DNA from: Bacillus pumilus
Lineage (GTDB): Bacteria > Bacillota > Bacilli > Bacillales > Bacillaceae
Direction: 5' to 3'
Assembly: GCA_001938995.1 (NCBI GenBank)
Contig: MKZN01000002.1
Location: 248,001-312,000, forward strand
Length of the DNA stretch: 64,000 bases
The notes beneath the pieces are model-generated. The model did no database searches, had not been told where the DNA came from, and saw only the letters and a list, made by a program, of their open reading frames with translations. The position numbers and the translations under genes are program-made. Shown one piece after another: positions 8,636-18,476 of the stretch. Each line of letters begins with the position of its first letter. The stretch's first letter is position 1.

Positions 8636-8953
8636 CTACATCTGAATTCTCATAATCTCTTGATACGCTTCGACTGCCTTATTACGAAACTCTGTCGCAG
8701 CTGTGAGTGTCACACTCGACTTTTGCGCAGCAATCATGACTTCATCGAGATTTACGTCTTTTCCTTGTGCAAGAGCATTTGTATACTGGTCTGATTTGAG
8801 CTGTGATTGATTTAATGCCTCAATGGAATTCTTTAGCACATCAGAGAAGTTCGTTTGACTCTTTGGCGCAGCAGCCTGCAGCGCTGATCCATTCGTCAAT
8901 TCACTTACTTGCTGAGCGGATTGAAGCTGGAAAGGAGATATTGCGTTCACCAA
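8636..8953 (-). CDS. fliE: Flagellar hook-basal body protein FliE (TTG start)
   Basis: 105 residues, beginning (M)VNAISPFQLQSAQQ, with the conserved NFSDVLKNSIEALNQSQ and the C-terminal TLTAATEFRNKAVEAYQEI. FliE joins the MS ring to the proximal rod. TTG at 8953 has AAGGTG 7 nt upstream and matches the family length; GTG one codon later is the alternative. It lies 11 nt after flgC. Confidence 0.94.
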   Translation of the reverse strand: MVNAISPFQLQSAQQVSELTNGSALQAAAPKSQTNFSDVLKNSIEALNQSQLKSDQYTNALAQGKDVNLDEVMIAAQKSSVTLTAATEFRNKAVEAYQEIMRIQM

Positions 8954-8964
8954 TTCTTTTCACC

Positions 8965-9417
8965 TTACCTTCCTATTTCTAAAGCTTTCATCAACATGCT
9001 TTTATTCGCATTCAGTGCGGTCACGTTTGCTTCATATGACCTTGAACTGCTGATGAGGTCAACCATTTCTTTTAATGGATCTACATTCGGTGTTTGAACA
9101 TATCCATTTTCATTGGCATCGGGATTGGTAGGGTCATATTGAAGGTTAAATGGAGTTTCGTCTTCTGTAATTTTCGTTACTTTGACGCCGTTTCCTAACC
9201 TGCCGCTCGAATTCATACTTGAGTTCAATATAGATGAAAATGATTCACCTGACGGCTGTAATGTGACGAGCTTACGTCTATAAGGCTCCCAGTTACCATC
9301 AACCTGTTTAGCTCTTGTTGTATCCATATTTGCTAGATTGGACGATACAACATCCATTCTGAGCCTCTGTGCTGTTAATGCTGAGGCCGAAGCGTTAACG
9401 CCTGAAAAAATCGACAT
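8965..9417 (-). CDS. flgC: Flagellar proximal rod protein FlgC
   Basis: 150 residues. The N-terminal rod motif MDVVSSNLANMDTTRAKQV is at about 21-39 and the C-terminal axial motif NVTALNANKSMLMKALEI closes the protein. FlgC is a proximal rod subunit. ATG at 9417 shares one base with the flgB stop (TGATG) and sits 6 nt after GGAGGT. The upstream GTG would put the ribosome site too close. Confidence 0.95.
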   Translation of the reverse strand: MSIFSGVNASASALTAQRLRMDVVSSNLANMDTTRAKQVDGNWEPYRRKLVTLQPSGESFSSILNSSMNSSGRLGNGVKVTKITEDETPFNLQYDPTNPDANENGYVQTPNVDPLKEMVDLISSSRSYEANVTALNANKSMLMKALEIGR

Positions 9418-9812
9418 CACTTACCTCCTGTCAAAACTGTTTTAAGAGAATTGAACTTACTGCTCATTCTATCAACCAATGCATTATACTGAATTTGATT
9501 TTTAGCAAGTTCACTCATCTCTTGATCAATATCGACATTATTTCCGTTTTCTTGATAAGAAGTACGGTTACTCGAAACAACTGAATAATTAGACCTTGTT
9601 TTTGAAAATTCAATGTGTCCTTGGTATGTTTTTTTAGCATCTAACTTATGAGATGCTTGATTTAGCATATCATGAAATGTGACGTTTTTCGACTTATAGT
9701 TCGGTGTATCTATATTCGCGATATTGTTGCTTGTGACTTTTTGCTTAACATTCGCTCTACCTAAGGCATTCTCAAGGTTGCCTATCGTTCCAGAAAATAT
9801 ATCCAAAACCAT
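9417..9812 (-). CDS. flgB: Flagellar proximal rod protein FlgB
   Basis: 131 residues. The rod signature NNIANIDTPNYKSKNVTF is near 29-46 and the C-terminus ends in DRMSSKFNSLKTVLTGG. FlgB is the first gene of the fla/che operon, preceded by a 280-nt gap after codY. The ATG follows GGAGGTAT. FlgB, FlgC, FlgF and FlgG-type proteins build the rod after export. Confidence 0.95.
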   Translation of the reverse strand: MVLDIFSGTIGNLENALGRANVKQKVTSNNIANIDTPNYKSKNVTFHDMLNQASHKLDAKKTYQGHIEFSKTRSNYSVVSSNRTSYQENGNNVDIDQEMSELAKNQIQYNALVDRMSSKFNSLKTVLTGGK

Positions 9813-10050
9813 ATACCTCCAATCATATGTATTTCATTCCGTTTAATCATGTCGAGATTTGTAATACCATATGTTCATTGTAAGAAATAATAGGATTAAA
9901 GTCTATGATGTAATTGTAAAAAAAACTCGTAATATATATCTATTTTACGAATAGGTATAAAGACCTAGATTTAAAGAACTATAGGAATGTAAGGGTTTTC
10001 TCACCAAAAAGAGTGTCATTTTTCGGACAAATCCTCATTTTTCACACAAA
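9813..10050 (-). promoter_or_regulatory. fla/che operon upstream region
   Basis: AT-rich 240-nt stretch between the codY terminator and the flgB ribosome site; it has no gene. In B. subtilis this region carries the SigA-type fla/che promoter and an upstream SigD promoter. On the minus strand I see TTTACA and TATTAT hexamers, but their spacing (22 nt) is too long to call. No good match to the SigD pattern TAAA-N15-GCCGATAT was found by eye. The promoter role is inferred from position. Confidence 0.5.
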
Positions 10051-10090
10051 AAAACCCTTTTTAGCATTATTTTGGCTAAAAAGGGTTTTT
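10051..10090 (-). terminator. Rho-independent terminator after codY
   Basis: A 15-bp perfect inverted repeat (10051-10065 with 10075-10089, 9-nt loop). On the minus strand it is followed by a run of T. It starts 3 nt after the codY stop and separates the codV operon from fla/che. Confidence 0.88.
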
Positions 10091-10092
10091 GA

Positions 10093-10872
10093 TTAATGAG
10101 ATTTTAAATTTTCAAGTTCAATTAAAAATTTGTTGTTTAACACTTTGATGTAGGTTCCCTTCATCCCGAGTGAACGAGATTCGATGACACCTGCACTTTC
10201 AAGTTTACGTAAGGCGTTTACGATGACTGAACGAGTAATCCCTACACGGTCAGCAATTTTACTTGCAACTAGCAGCCCTTCATTTCCATCAAGTTCTTCA
10301 AAGATATGCTCAATCGCTTCAAGCTCACTATATGAAAGTGAACTAATCGCCATTTGGACAACTGCCTTACTTCTTGCTTCTTCTTCGATTTCTTCTGACT
10401 TCTCACGAAGAATCTCCATTCCAACAACAGTCGCTCCGTACTCAGCAAGAATTAAATCATCATCATTGAATCTATCTTGCAGGCGAGACAGAATTAAAGT
10501 GCCTAAACGATCCCCGCCACCAATGATCGGCACAATTGTTGTCAAGCCTGATAGGAATAAATCACGGTTCTCAATAGGGAAAGCGGTATATTCGCTGTTA
10601 ATATCTAGGTTTGACGAAGTTTCAGGGACGTTGAACAGACCCTTTGTATATTCTTCTGGGAATTGACGATCTTCAAGCATTTTTTTCATCCGTTCATTTT
10701 CAATCTGTTGATTGATCGAGTAGCCAAGAAGCTTTCCTCTTCTGCTTAATACGAAAATGTTTGCATCGATGACATCTCTAAGTGTTTCTGCCATCTCTTT
10801 GAAATTAACTGGTTTCCCCGCTGAATCTTGCAGCATTGAGTTAATAATCCTTGTTTTTTGTAGTAACGCCAT
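10093..10872 (-). CDS. codY: GTP/branched-chain amino acid-sensing repressor CodY
   Basis: 259 residues. The N-terminal GAF ligand domain (about 1-155) is joined by a long helix to a C-terminal winged helix-turn-helix; the recognition region [20 protein letters not shown] spans about 203-222. CodY binds GTP and branched-chain amino acids and represses stationary-phase genes, in B. subtilis including the adjacent fla/che operon. It is the last gene of xerC-hslV-hslU-codY. The ATG follows AGGAGGATCATTAAA. No AATTTTCNGAAAATT-like box was evident by eye in the flgB upstream region. Confidence 0.98.
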   Translation of the reverse strand: MALLQKTRIINSMLQDSAGKPVNFKEMAETLRDVIDANIFVLSRRGKLLGYSINQQIENERMKKMLEDRQFPEEYTKGLFNVPETSSNLDINSEYTAFPIENRDLFLSGLTTIVPIIGGGDRLGTLILSRLQDRFNDDDLILAEYGATVVGMEILREKSEEIEEEARSKAVVQMAISSLSYSELEAIEHIFEELDGNEGLLVASKIADRVGITRSVIVNALRKLESAGVIESRSLGMKGTYIKVLNNKFLIELENLKSH

Positions 10873-10906
10873 TTTAATGATCCTCCTAGATTACTTTATT
10901 CATTTG

Positions 10907-12310
10907 TTAAAGTATAAATTGACTTAAGTCTTTGTTATTTGCAATCTTTCCTAGCTTCTCTTCTACATACTGTGGAGTAATGGTGACCGTTTCCATTGTG
11001 ATATCAGGCGCCTCAAATGAAAGCTCTTCAAGAAGCTTTTCTAGTATGGTATGAAGCCTTCTTGCACCAATGTTATCCGTCTCCTGATTGACGTGATACG
11101 CCACTTCAGCAATCTTATGAATAGCATCGTCAGAAAATTCAAGAGATATACCTTCCGTTTCAAGTAAAGCCTGATATTGCTTCAATAACGCATTATTGGG
11201 TTCCGTTAAGATTTTCACAAAGTCATCTATACTTAATTTTTCTAATTCAACACGGATTGGGAAGCGCCCTTGCAGTTCAGGAATCAAATCTGACGGTTTC
11301 GCCATATGAAACGCACCTGCTGCGACAAAAAGGACATGATCTGTTTTCACAGCCCCGTATTTCGTCATCACGGTTGAACCTTCTACAATCGGTAAGATAT
11401 CACGCTGAACCCCTTCACGAGAGACATCCGCGGATGAGGCACCGCCGCTTTTTGCAATTTTGTCGATTTCATCAATAAAAATAATGCCCTGTTGCTCTGC
11501 TTTTTGGACAGCTTCTTGACTCACTTCATCCATATCGATTAGCTTTGAAGCTTCCTCAGCCGTTAAAGCCTTTCTGGCTTCTCTGACGGTCAGCTTTCTG
11601 CGTTTTTTCTTTTTAGGCATGAGGTTACTGAGCGCATCCTGCATGTTCATGCCCATTTGCTCCATACCCGATCCTTGAAGCATATCAAACATGGAAGGCT
11701 GTTGCTCTTCCACTTCGATTGTGACGTAGTGATCTTCAAGCTCTCCCATTGCCAGCTGATGGGCAATCCGTTTTCTTGAAGATTCAAGGTCTACTTCTTC
11801 ATTTGAGTCATCTCGTTCACGGTCATCCGAATCAGCGCCACCACCAAACAGCATCTCAAAAGGATTTTTCACAGACTGATTTTTTTTCTTTCCAGGAACA
11901 AGTAAATGAACAAGACGTTTGTTCGCTTGTTTTTCTGCTTCTTCCTGAACATCCTTCATCTTTTCCTCTTTAACAAGCCTAATAGCTGTTTCGACTAAAT
12001 CTCTGACCATCGATTCTACGTCACGGCCGACATAGCCAACTTCAGTAAATTTCGTCGCTTCGACTTTAATGAAAGGTGCACCAGAAATGCGCGCAATTCT
12101 GCGTGCAATCTCTGTTTTTCCCACACCTGTCGGCCCAATCATTAAAATGTTTTTAGGAACGACTTCATCCTTTAGCTTATCATGTAAAAGACTTCTTCTG
12201 TAACGGTTTCTTAAAGCCACCGCCACTGCTTTTTTCGCATCAAGCTGACCAATGATGTATTGATCAAGCTTTTCAACTATCTCTCTTGGGGTAAACGGCT
12301 TTTTCTCCAT
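10907..12310 (-). CDS. hslU: HslU/ClpY ATPase of the HslUV (CodWX) protease
   Basis: 467 residues when started at [15 protein letters not shown], the same length as B. subtilis ClpY. It has the P-loop GPTGVGKTE (59-67), a Walker [11 protein letters not shown], the inserted I-domain (about 105-245) and a C-terminal QFIL tail that docks into HslV. HslU unfolds substrates for HslV. TTG (12334) and ATG (12319) further upstream are in frame but have no suitably spaced ribosome site. The chosen ATG has AAAGGA 10 nt away. Confidence 0.96.
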   Translation of the reverse strand: MEKKPFTPREIVEKLDQYIIGQLDAKKAVAVALRNRYRRSLLHDKLKDEVVPKNILMIGPTGVGKTEIARRIARISGAPFIKVEATKFTEVGYVGRDVESMVRDLVETAIRLVKEEKMKDVQEEAEKQANKRLVHLLVPGKKKNQSVKNPFEMLFGGGADSDDRERDDSNEEVDLESSRKRIAHQLAMGELEDHYVTIEVEEQQPSMFDMLQGSGMEQMGMNMQDALSNLMPKKKKRRKLTVREARKALTAEEASKLIDMDEVSQEAVQKAEQQGIIFIDEIDKIAKSGGASSADVSREGVQRDILPIVEGSTVMTKYGAVKTDHVLFVAAGAFHMAKPSDLIPELQGRFPIRVELEKLSIDDFVKILTEPNNALLKQYQALLETEGISLEFSDDAIHKIAEVAYHVNQETDNIGARRLHTILEKLLEELSFEAPDITMETVTITPQYVEEKLGKIANNKDLSQFIL

Positions 12311-12326
12311 ACGTCTCATGTCCTTT

Positions 12327-12872
12327 CTATTCAAGCTCTTCTAAAGTGATTTGATCGTTCGTGTAGACACAGATTTCTCCGGCAGTTTCAAGAGCAGCTT
12401 GTGCAATATCACGCGCTGAAAGACCATCACCTGCATGCTTTTTGAGTGCTCTTCCTGCACTAAGGGCATAGTTGCCTCCAGAACCGATGGCCAAAATACC
12501 ATCATCCGGCTCAATGACTTCTCCTGTTCCAGATACGAGTAGAATGCTTTCTTTGTTCATCACAATGAGCATTGCCTCAAGTTGCCTAAGCATCTTGTCA
12601 CTTCTCCACTCTTTTGCCAGTTCAACAGCTGCTCGTTTTAAATTACCACCATATTCTTCAAGCTTTGTTTCGAACTTTTCAAAGAGTGTAAATGCATCTG
12701 CTACTGATCCCGCAAACCCTGCCAGTACTTTGCCTCCGAAAAGACGGCGCACTTTTTTTGCTGTGTGTTTCATCACGACAGCCTGCCCGAAAGTGACTTG
12801 GCCATCGCCAGCCATTGCACTTTTTCCTTTATGTTGAACGGCAAAAATGGTTGTTGCATGAAATGATGACAT
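12327..12872 (-). CDS. hslV: HslV/ClpQ (CodW) proteasome-like peptidase subunit
   Basis: 181 residues of the proteasome beta-like HslV family: [19 protein letters not shown] at the start, GDGQVTFGQ, and [14 protein letters not shown]. As in other Bacillus, a short leader with serines precedes the TTI that is N-terminal in E. coli HslV. B. subtilis CodW has been reported to use an N-terminal serine. The AAAAGGAGG site is well spaced. It lies between xerC and hslU. Confidence 0.97.
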   Translation of the reverse strand: MSSFHATTIFAVQHKGKSAMAGDGQVTFGQAVVMKHTAKKVRRLFGGKVLAGFAGSVADAFTLFEKFETKLEEYGGNLKRAAVELAKEWRSDKMLRQLEAMLIVMNKESILLVSGTGEVIEPDDGILAIGSGGNYALSAGRALKKHAGDGLSARDIAQAALETAGEICVYTNDQITLEELE

Positions 12873-12886
12873 GAAAAAACCTCCTT

Positions 12887-13804
12887 TTATGATCGTTTAA
12901 AAGCTCTTGGGTGATGAGACATGTATGTTTTTCTCAAAGAATCTTTTGACACATGTGTATACACCTGCGTTGATGATAAATTGGAGTGACCGAGAAGTTC
13001 TTGCACACTTCTCAAATCCGCCCCCTCGTTCAGAAGGTGTGTGGCAAAGGTGTGCCTAAGCATGTGTGGATGAATATGTAATGTGCCTGATGCTTTTTTC
13101 ATTAATTCAGTTAGAATGAATCGAACGCCTCGATCTGAAAGAGGTGCTCCGCGCTGATTCAAAAACACGTTTTCCTCAGCACGGTCTCCCCTCTTAGCTA
13201 AAAGTTTCATGCGTCCATCGTCTAAATAAGCGATCAGCGCTTCATGGGCATATGACCCGAAAGGAACATACCGCTGTTTACTGCCCTTTCCATGAACTAG
13301 CACTGTATCCATCGATAGATCAAGGTCAGATTCTTTTAATGAACATAACTCACTGACCCTCATACCTGTTGCATAAAGAAGTTCTAAAATCGCTTGATTC
13401 CTTTGGCCAAGCGGTGTGCTTAGATCAGAAACTGTAAATAGCTCTTTTAGTTCTTCTTCATACAAAAATGAAGGAATTCGCTTATCCTGTTTTGGTAAGC
13501 TCACGAGTAAAAAAGGATTTTCTTTCACAAGCTGTTCTCTTAATAAAAATTTATAAAAGCTGCGGAGTGCAGAGACTTTCTTACTAATCGTTCTTCTTGT
13601 AAGACCTTTTTCATAAGCTTCTGTTAAATAAATTCTCGTATCTTGATAGGATACCTCTTCAAAACCGTCTATTCCTTGAATGTTCATAAATCTGACAAAC
13701 TCTTCAATGGCTTCTGTATAGCTGGAGATGGTCAAAGCTGAATAGTTTTTTTCAATTTGTAAATATTCAATGAATAAGTGAACAAGACGCTGTTTATTCG
13801 TCAT
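12887..13804 (-). CDS. xerC: Tyrosine recombinase XerC (CodV)
   Basis: 305 residues. The catalytic set of a tyrosine recombinase is intact: Arg149 (ATGMRVSEL), Lys173 (HGKGSK), His247 and Arg250 (HPHMLRHTF), His273 (LGHSNL) and Tyr282 (QVYTHVS). The N-terminal SAM-like core-binding domain spans about 1-90. With XerD/RipX it resolves chromosome dimers at dif. It is the first gene of the codV operon, with a candidate promoter at 13830-13858 and an AAGAGGTG ribosome site. Confidence 0.97.
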   Translation of the reverse strand: MTNKQRLVHLFIEYLQIEKNYSALTISSYTEAIEEFVRFMNIQGIDGFEEVSYQDTRIYLTEAYEKGLTRRTISKKVSALRSFYKFLLREQLVKENPFLLVSLPKQDKRIPSFLYEEELKELFTVSDLSTPLGQRNQAILELLYATGMRVSELCSLKESDLDLSMDTVLVHGKGSKQRYVPFGSYAHEALIAYLDDGRMKLLAKRGDRAEENVFLNQRGAPLSDRGVRFILTELMKKASGTLHIHPHMLRHTFATHLLNEGADLRSVQELLGHSNLSSTQVYTHVSKDSLRKTYMSHHPRAFKRS

Positions 13805-13829
13805 TTTTACACCTCTTTAAGGCTTTTAA

Positions 13830-13858
13830 ATGGTATCACATATGGTGCATGGCTGCAA
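13830..13858 (-). promoter_or_regulatory. Candidate SigA promoter of xerC-hslVU-codY
   Basis: Minus strand TTGCAG, 17-nt spacer, TACCAT with an extended TG element just upstream (TGATACCAT). It falls between the trmFO stop and the xerC ribosome site. The hexamers are each 4 of 6 to consensus. Confidence 0.5.
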
Positions 13859-13865
13859 TGTTTTA

Positions 13866-15170
13866 CTATAGAGATTTCGAAATAGTTTGAATAGTCTCGA
13901 TTGCGCGTTTAGCGTATTCCGCATAGCGATCTTGTTTGTTTTTAATTCTAACGCCAAGATCTTTCAGCAAGCCAAAGTTTGCATTCATCGGCTGGAAGCT
14001 TTTCTTATTGGTTGACGTAATGTAGTACGCCATACTGCCAATTGCCGTTTCTTCAGGAAGTGTGACCAGTTCTTCTCCATTGACCAAACGAGCGGCATTG
14101 ATTCCTGCCACTAATCCTGAAGCAGCTGACTCGACATAACCTTCAACGCCTGTCATTTGTCCTGCAAAGAAGAGGTCATCTCTATCTTTAAATTGATAAG
14201 TAGGTCTTAAAAGACTTGGTGAGTTAATGAATGTATTGCGGTGCATGACGCCATAGCGTACAATCTCTGCCTGCTCAAGACCGGGGATTAAACGGAAGAC
14301 TTCTTTTTGGTCTCCCCACTTCAAGTGTGTCTGGAAACCAACAATATTATATAAAGTTCCAGCTGCGTCATCTTGTCTTAATTGTACGACAGCATAAGGT
14401 CTTTTTCCCGTTTTCGGATCTTCAAGTCCTACTGGTTTCATCGGGCCAAACAGCATGGTTTTCTTTCCTCTTGTTGCCATGACCTCAATTGGCATACAAC
14501 CCTCAAAGAAGATTTCTTTTTCAAACTCTTTTAACGGGACAGTTTCAGCAGAAATCAAAGCTTCATAAAAACGATCGAATTCCTCTTCTGTCATTGGACA
14601 GTTTAAATAAGCGGCTTCACCCTTATCATAGCGTGATTTCAAGTACACCTTATCCATGTCAATGCTGTCCTTCTCTAGAATAGGTGCTGCGGCATCGTAG
14701 AAATAAAGATACTCTTCACCTGTTAAAGACTTTAATTCGTTCGATAGAGCTTCTGATGTAAGTGGGCCGGTCGCAATAATGGTTGGACCTTCAGGAATGC
14801 TCTGCACTTCTTCTTGAAAAACAGTGACATTTGGGTGATTCTTCACACGGTCAGTGACGTTAGCTGCAAATTCATGACGATCTACTGCAAGAGCACCTCC
14901 AGCAGGAACCGAGCTTTCATCCGCTGCCGCAATAATGGCGGAATCTAGATAACGCATTTCTTCCTTTAATACACCTACTGCATTTGTCAAAGCGTTACCG
15001 CGCAGTGAATTGCTGCATACAAGCTCCGCAAATTTATCTGTATGGTGAGCTGGCGTTTGTTTGACAGGTCTCATTTCATAAAGATTTACTTTAATGCCGC
15101 GTTTGGCAATTTGCCAAGCAGCTTCACTTCCAGCTAAACCTGCTCCAATCACATTTACAAATTGACTCAT
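13866..15170 (-). CDS. trmFO: FADH2/folate-dependent tRNA (uracil-54-C5)-methyltransferase TrmFO (Gid)
   Basis: 434 residues. It opens with the FAD-binding dinucleotide motif [14 protein letters not shown] (8-21). It has the conserved cysteines in [11 protein letters not shown] (Cys52) and [11 protein letters not shown]. It makes m5U54 in the tRNA T-loop using methylenetetrahydrofolate and FADH2. TAGGAGAG precedes the ATG. A terminator-like hairpin of topA (15210-15239) lies only about 40 nt upstream, so expression may rely on read-through or on an unseen promoter. Confidence 0.97.
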   Translation of the reverse strand: MSQFVNVIGAGLAGSEAAWQIAKRGIKVNLYEMRPVKQTPAHHTDKFAELVCSNSLRGNALTNAVGVLKEEMRYLDSAIIAAADESSVPAGGALAVDRHEFAANVTDRVKNHPNVTVFQEEVQSIPEGPTIIATGPLTSEALSNELKSLTGEEYLYFYDAAAPILEKDSIDMDKVYLKSRYDKGEAAYLNCPMTEEEFDRFYEALISAETVPLKEFEKEIFFEGCMPIEVMATRGKKTMLFGPMKPVGLEDPKTGKRPYAVVQLRQDDAAGTLYNIVGFQTHLKWGDQKEVFRLIPGLEQAEIVRYGVMHRNTFINSPSLLRPTYQFKDRDDLFFAGQMTGVEGYVESAASGLVAGINAARLVNGEELVTLPEETAIGSMAYYITSTNKKSFQPMNANFGLLKDLGVRIKNKQDRYAEYAKRAIETIQTISKSL

Positions 15171-15209
15171 TGTGCAACTCTCCTATTTCATAAGTTCTGT
15201 TTGATGACA

Positions 15210-15239
15210 TAAAAAAGCAGGTGAACAAGGTTGCTCACC
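15210..15239 (-). terminator. Rho-independent terminator after topA
   Basis: Minus strand GGTGAGCA / TGTTCACC stem (8 bp, one G-U, 4-nt loop), then GC and six T. It begins right after the topA stop and ends shortly before the trmFO ribosome site, so it could also attenuate trmFO. Confidence 0.7.
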
Positions 15240-15240
15240 G

Positions 15241-17316
15241 CTATTTCTGTTGTTCCTCTTTATAATCACAATTCACACATTGAACTTGCACGCCTTTTTT
15301 CAGCTTTTTCTCTACAAGCATATTTTCGCATTTCGGACACTTTCTTTCAATTGGTTTGTCCCAAGAGACGAATTCACACTCTGGAAAACGATCACAGCCA
15401 TAAAAAATGCGGCGTTTCTTAGATTTTCTTTCAACAATGTTTCCTTCGTGACATGTCGGGCATTTCACGCCGATATCTTTTACAATTGGTTTTGTGTTTC
15501 GGCAATCAGGGAAATTGGAGCATGCCATGAATTTACCGTACCTGCCCATTTTGTACACCATCGGATGTCCACACTCTTCACAATCAACCCCGGCGTATTC
15601 TGGTTCAATCTCAACTTCTTGCATCTCTGCTTCTGCTTTTTCTACCCGTTTTTCAAAGTCTTGATAGAAACTGTCGATAATGCGAACCCATTCGATCGTT
15701 CCTTCTTCAACGCTATCAAGTTCTTTTTCCATTTTAGCTGTGAATTCAACGTTAATGATTTCAGGGAAGAATTCGATAATTAAGTTAAGCACAATTCCAC
15801 CAAGTTCTGTCGGTAGAAATCGTTTGTTGTCCAGTGCCACATAGCCACGTTTTTGAATCGTATCTAATGTTGGCGCATACGTAGATGGACGACCTATCCC
15901 TAGTTCTTCAAGGGTTTTGACAAGTCTTGCCTCTGTGTAGCGCGGAGGTGGTTGGGTGAAATGCTGTTCAGGTTCAATGTCTTTTGAAAGAACTGTATCG
16001 CCCTCTTTGAGATCAGGAAGCATTTTATCCTTTTCTTCCAGCTGATCGTCTTTCCCTTCAACATATACTTTCATAAACCCTGCGAATTTCACTTTACTTC
16101 CATTTGCACGGAAGGTAAGACCGTTGTTATCAAGGTCCACACTCATTGTATCAAGAACCGCTGGTGCCATTTGGCTTGCCACAAATCGTTCCCAAATCAG
16201 TTTATATAGACGAAGCTGATCTCTGCTTAGCACATGTTTGACATCTGCTGGTTTTCTTAACGTAGACGTCGGCCGGATGGCTTCGTGAGCATCTTGTGCA
16301 TTTTCGTTCTTTTTCGCAGGACGCTTTGTCGTATTTAAGAAATCTTTCCCGTACGTTTGATCAATGAATGCAGATACTTCTTCAATGGCGGTATTTGAAA
16401 TACGCGTCGAGTCGGTTCTCATATATGTAATGAGCCCTACTGTACCTTCTTTGCCTAGATCAATTCCTTCATATAATTGCTGTGCAATCATCATTGTCTT
16501 TTTCGCACGGAAGTTTAATTTTCTTGCAGCCTCTTGCTGTAAGGTAGACGTTGTGAACGGAACAGCTGGATTGCGTTTACGTTCTTTCTTTGTCACTTTT
16601 TCTACAGAGAATTTGCTTCCTTTTAGTTTCGAAAGGATTTCTTTTACATCCTCTTGTGTTTTGAGTGGATGTTTTTTACCGTTGATGCCGAAGAAACTAG
16701 CGTCGAACGTTTCTTTTCCTTTTAGGAACGTACCATCAATGGTCCAATATTCTTCTGGTTTAAATTCGTTAATTTCATTCTCACGATCAATAATCAGTCG
16801 GAGTGCAACAGATTGAACCCGTCCAGCACTTAATCCTTTTTTTACTTTTTTCCACAAGATTGGGCTGATTTTATACCCAACAAGTCGATCTAAAATTCGT
16901 CTTGCTTGCTGCGCATCAACCAAGTCCATATTGATTTTTCGCGGATGTTTAAAAGAGTCTTTAATTGCATCTTTTGTAATCTCGTTAAAGACAACGCGGC
17001 AATCTGATGAGAGGTCAATGTCAAGGCTGTGTGCTAAATGCCAAGCAATCGCTTCTCCCTCTCTATCGGGGTCAGCTGCGAGATATATTTTTTTCGCTTT
17101 CTTCGCTGCTGTTTTTAATTCTTTTAATACTGGGCCTTTCCCGCGAATCGTAATATATCTCGGTTCGAAGTCATGTTCAGTGTCAACACCTAACTGACTT
17201 TTCGGTAAATCTCTCACATGCCCCATTGAAGCCTTTACTTTATACTTTTTTCCTAAATAACGCTCAATCGTTTTCGCCTTTGCTGGCGACTCAACGATGA
17301 CTAAATAATCAGCCAT
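15241..17316 (-). CDS. topA: DNA topoisomerase I TopA
   Basis: 691 residues, equal to B. subtilis TopA. The Toprim domain starts [18 protein letters not shown] and has the acidic triad [13 protein letters not shown]. The active-site tyrosine is in [14 protein letters not shown] (near 297). Three C-terminal four-cysteine zinc modules follow (CEEC...CSNFPDC; CPTC...CDRFPEC; CPKC...CVNC). It relaxes negative supercoils. ATG at 17316 has GGGGGA 8 nt upstream; a TTG at 17322 overlaps that site and is rejected. Confidence 0.98.
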   Translation of the reverse strand: MADYLVIVESPAKAKTIERYLGKKYKVKASMGHVRDLPKSQLGVDTEHDFEPRYITIRGKGPVLKELKTAAKKAKKIYLAADPDREGEAIAWHLAHSLDIDLSSDCRVVFNEITKDAIKDSFKHPRKINMDLVDAQQARRILDRLVGYKISPILWKKVKKGLSAGRVQSVALRLIIDRENEINEFKPEEYWTIDGTFLKGKETFDASFFGINGKKHPLKTQEDVKEILSKLKGSKFSVEKVTKKERKRNPAVPFTTSTLQQEAARKLNFRAKKTMMIAQQLYEGIDLGKEGTVGLITYMRTDSTRISNTAIEEVSAFIDQTYGKDFLNTTKRPAKKNENAQDAHEAIRPTSTLRKPADVKHVLSRDQLRLYKLIWERFVASQMAPAVLDTMSVDLDNNGLTFRANGSKVKFAGFMKVYVEGKDDQLEEKDKMLPDLKEGDTVLSKDIEPEQHFTQPPPRYTEARLVKTLEELGIGRPSTYAPTLDTIQKRGYVALDNKRFLPTELGGIVLNLIIEFFPEIINVEFTAKMEKELDSVEEGTIEWVRIIDSFYQDFEKRVEKAEAEMQEVEIEPEYAGVDCEECGHPMVYKMGRYGKFMACSNFPDCRNTKPIVKDIGVKCPTCHEGNIVERKSKKRRIFYGCDRFPECEFVSWDKPIERKCPKCENMLVEKKLKKGVQVQCVNCDYKEEQQK

Positions 17317-17429
17317 ACTCAAAATCCCCCTTAAGAGGTGTTCTCTCTTTATACATTACACATTTCCTATTTATATTAATTGCACCTATCAAAAAGGCAA
17401 TCGTTAGAAAATTCTTTATGATGAACATC

Positions 17430-17457
17430 ATTATAAACATGAAAAACAAAGTGTAAA
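17430..17457 (-). promoter_or_regulatory. SigA promoter of topA
   Basis: Minus strand TTTACA, 16-nt spacer, perfect TATAAT, about 115 nt upstream of the topA ATG. A second TTGACA with an AATAAT 18 nt away lies further upstream (about 17460-17500), so there may be two starts. The region 17317-17510 holds no gene. Confidence 0.7.
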
Positions 17458-17510
17458 CTTAAATCCTCACTATTATTAAATATTCCTATGTCTTTTGTCA
17501 AACGATATTT

Positions 17511-18413
17511 TTATGAGGGTTCAGTATATTGAACGCCATGAAAGGAGAATTCCTCTAAAATATCTTTTGTTGAATGGACGAGTTTCGCCCCTTGCTGAAT
17601 GAGTTTTGCAGGACCAGTAGAGTTAGGATCAAAGATCGATCCTGCCACAGCGAAAACTTCTTTTCCTTGCTCAAGTGCTTGGTAAGCGGTAATAAGTGAA
17701 CCGCTCCTTTCTTTACACTGAATCACAATGGTCCCTTTTGTCAGTGCACTAATCAAACGGTTTCTCATTGGAAAGTGCCACTTCTCGGGTTTCATATATG
17801 GCGGGTGTTCTGAAAGTAGTAAATGTTGTTCTCCCATGTAGTGAGCCATCCGCACATGTTCCTTTGGATACAAATGTTGAAAGCCACCTGCCACCACTCC
17901 AACGGTTTTCCCTTGTCTTCTGATACATTCCTGATGTGCAAGTCCATCGATTCCTTTTGCCAAACCACTGACAATCATCCAGTCTTCCTTCACAAGTTCC
18001 CTCACAATTTTTTTCACGCATTCTTCACCATAAGACGATGGCACACGCGTACCCACTACACCTAAACTTTTTTCTTCATTTAAATAAGATACGTTTCCTT
18101 TTAGGAATAACACGGGAGGAGGATCATAAATGTTTTTTAGTGAGCTGGGATATAAGGATGATGTGATGGGAATCATGTGAATGTTTTGCTTTAAATAGGC
18201 TTGAACGATGCGTTGAAACATGGGGAATTCATTTTCTTCAGCTTGTTTTAAGCGGGCAAAGTCGATCTTTTGTAATGATCGATCTTGTTTGAAATGATGT
18301 GTTTCTTCATTTATATATAACGCAGGATCAACTTTCCACCATTTTGTTAACTGAGAGGGGGAGATGAGGCCTTTTAAGCGATGAAAAATCATTCTTTCGG
18401 ACACGTTGTACAT
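17511..18413 (-). CDS. dprA: DNA processing protein DprA (Smf)
   Basis: 300 residues. The Rossmann-like DprA core is seen in SLGVVGTRVPSSYGEECV, IVSGLAKGIDGLAHQ, VGVVAGG, LLSEHPP and MRNRLISALTKGTIVIQ. DprA loads RecA on incoming single-stranded DNA and displaces SsbB during transformation. A TTGGAGG site precedes the ATG. It follows sucD, as in B. subtilis; a weak terminator-like hairpin lies between them. Length is within three residues of B. subtilis. Confidence 0.96.
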   Translation of the reverse strand: MYNVSERMIFHRLKGLISPSQLTKWWKVDPALYINEETHHFKQDRSLQKIDFARLKQAEENEFPMFQRIVQAYLKQNIHMIPITSSLYPSSLKNIYDPPPVLFLKGNVSYLNEEKSLGVVGTRVPSSYGEECVKKIVRELVKEDWMIVSGLAKGIDGLAHQECIRRQGKTVGVVAGGFQHLYPKEHVRMAHYMGEQHLLLSEHPPYMKPEKWHFPMRNRLISALTKGTIVIQCKERSGSLITAYQALEQGKEVFAVAGSIFDPNSTGPAKLIQQGAKLVHSTKDILEEFSFHGVQYTEPS

Positions 18414-18440
18414 ACCATTCCTCCAATATTAGATAGAAAG

Positions 18441-18470
18441 AAGAAGACTTGTCAAACAACAAGTCTTCTT
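18441..18470 (-). terminator. Hairpin after sucD, weak terminator
   Basis: An 11-bp perfect stem (18441-18451 with 18460-18470, 8-nt loop) lies just past the sucD stop. The minus-strand tail is CTTTCTATCT rather than a clean T run, so it may leak into dprA. Confidence 0.5.
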
Positions 18471-18476
18471 GTGTCA

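Noticed and set aside
8306-8794. 162-codon open frame on the plus strand opposite fliF/fliE
   Set aside because: Antisense shadow of conserved genes, no ribosome site, no recognisable protein features.
9880-9990. SigD promoter for fla/che
   Set aside because: TAAA motifs are present but none has a GCCGATAT-like partner at 15 nt.
10184-10666. 160-codon Ser/Arg-rich open frame opposite codY
   Set aside because: Composition typical of a reverse-frame shadow; codY is unmistakable on the other strand.
15250-15783. 177-codon Phe-rich open frame opposite topA
   Set aside because: Mirrors the Lys/Glu-rich TopA C-terminal codons; no initiation signals.
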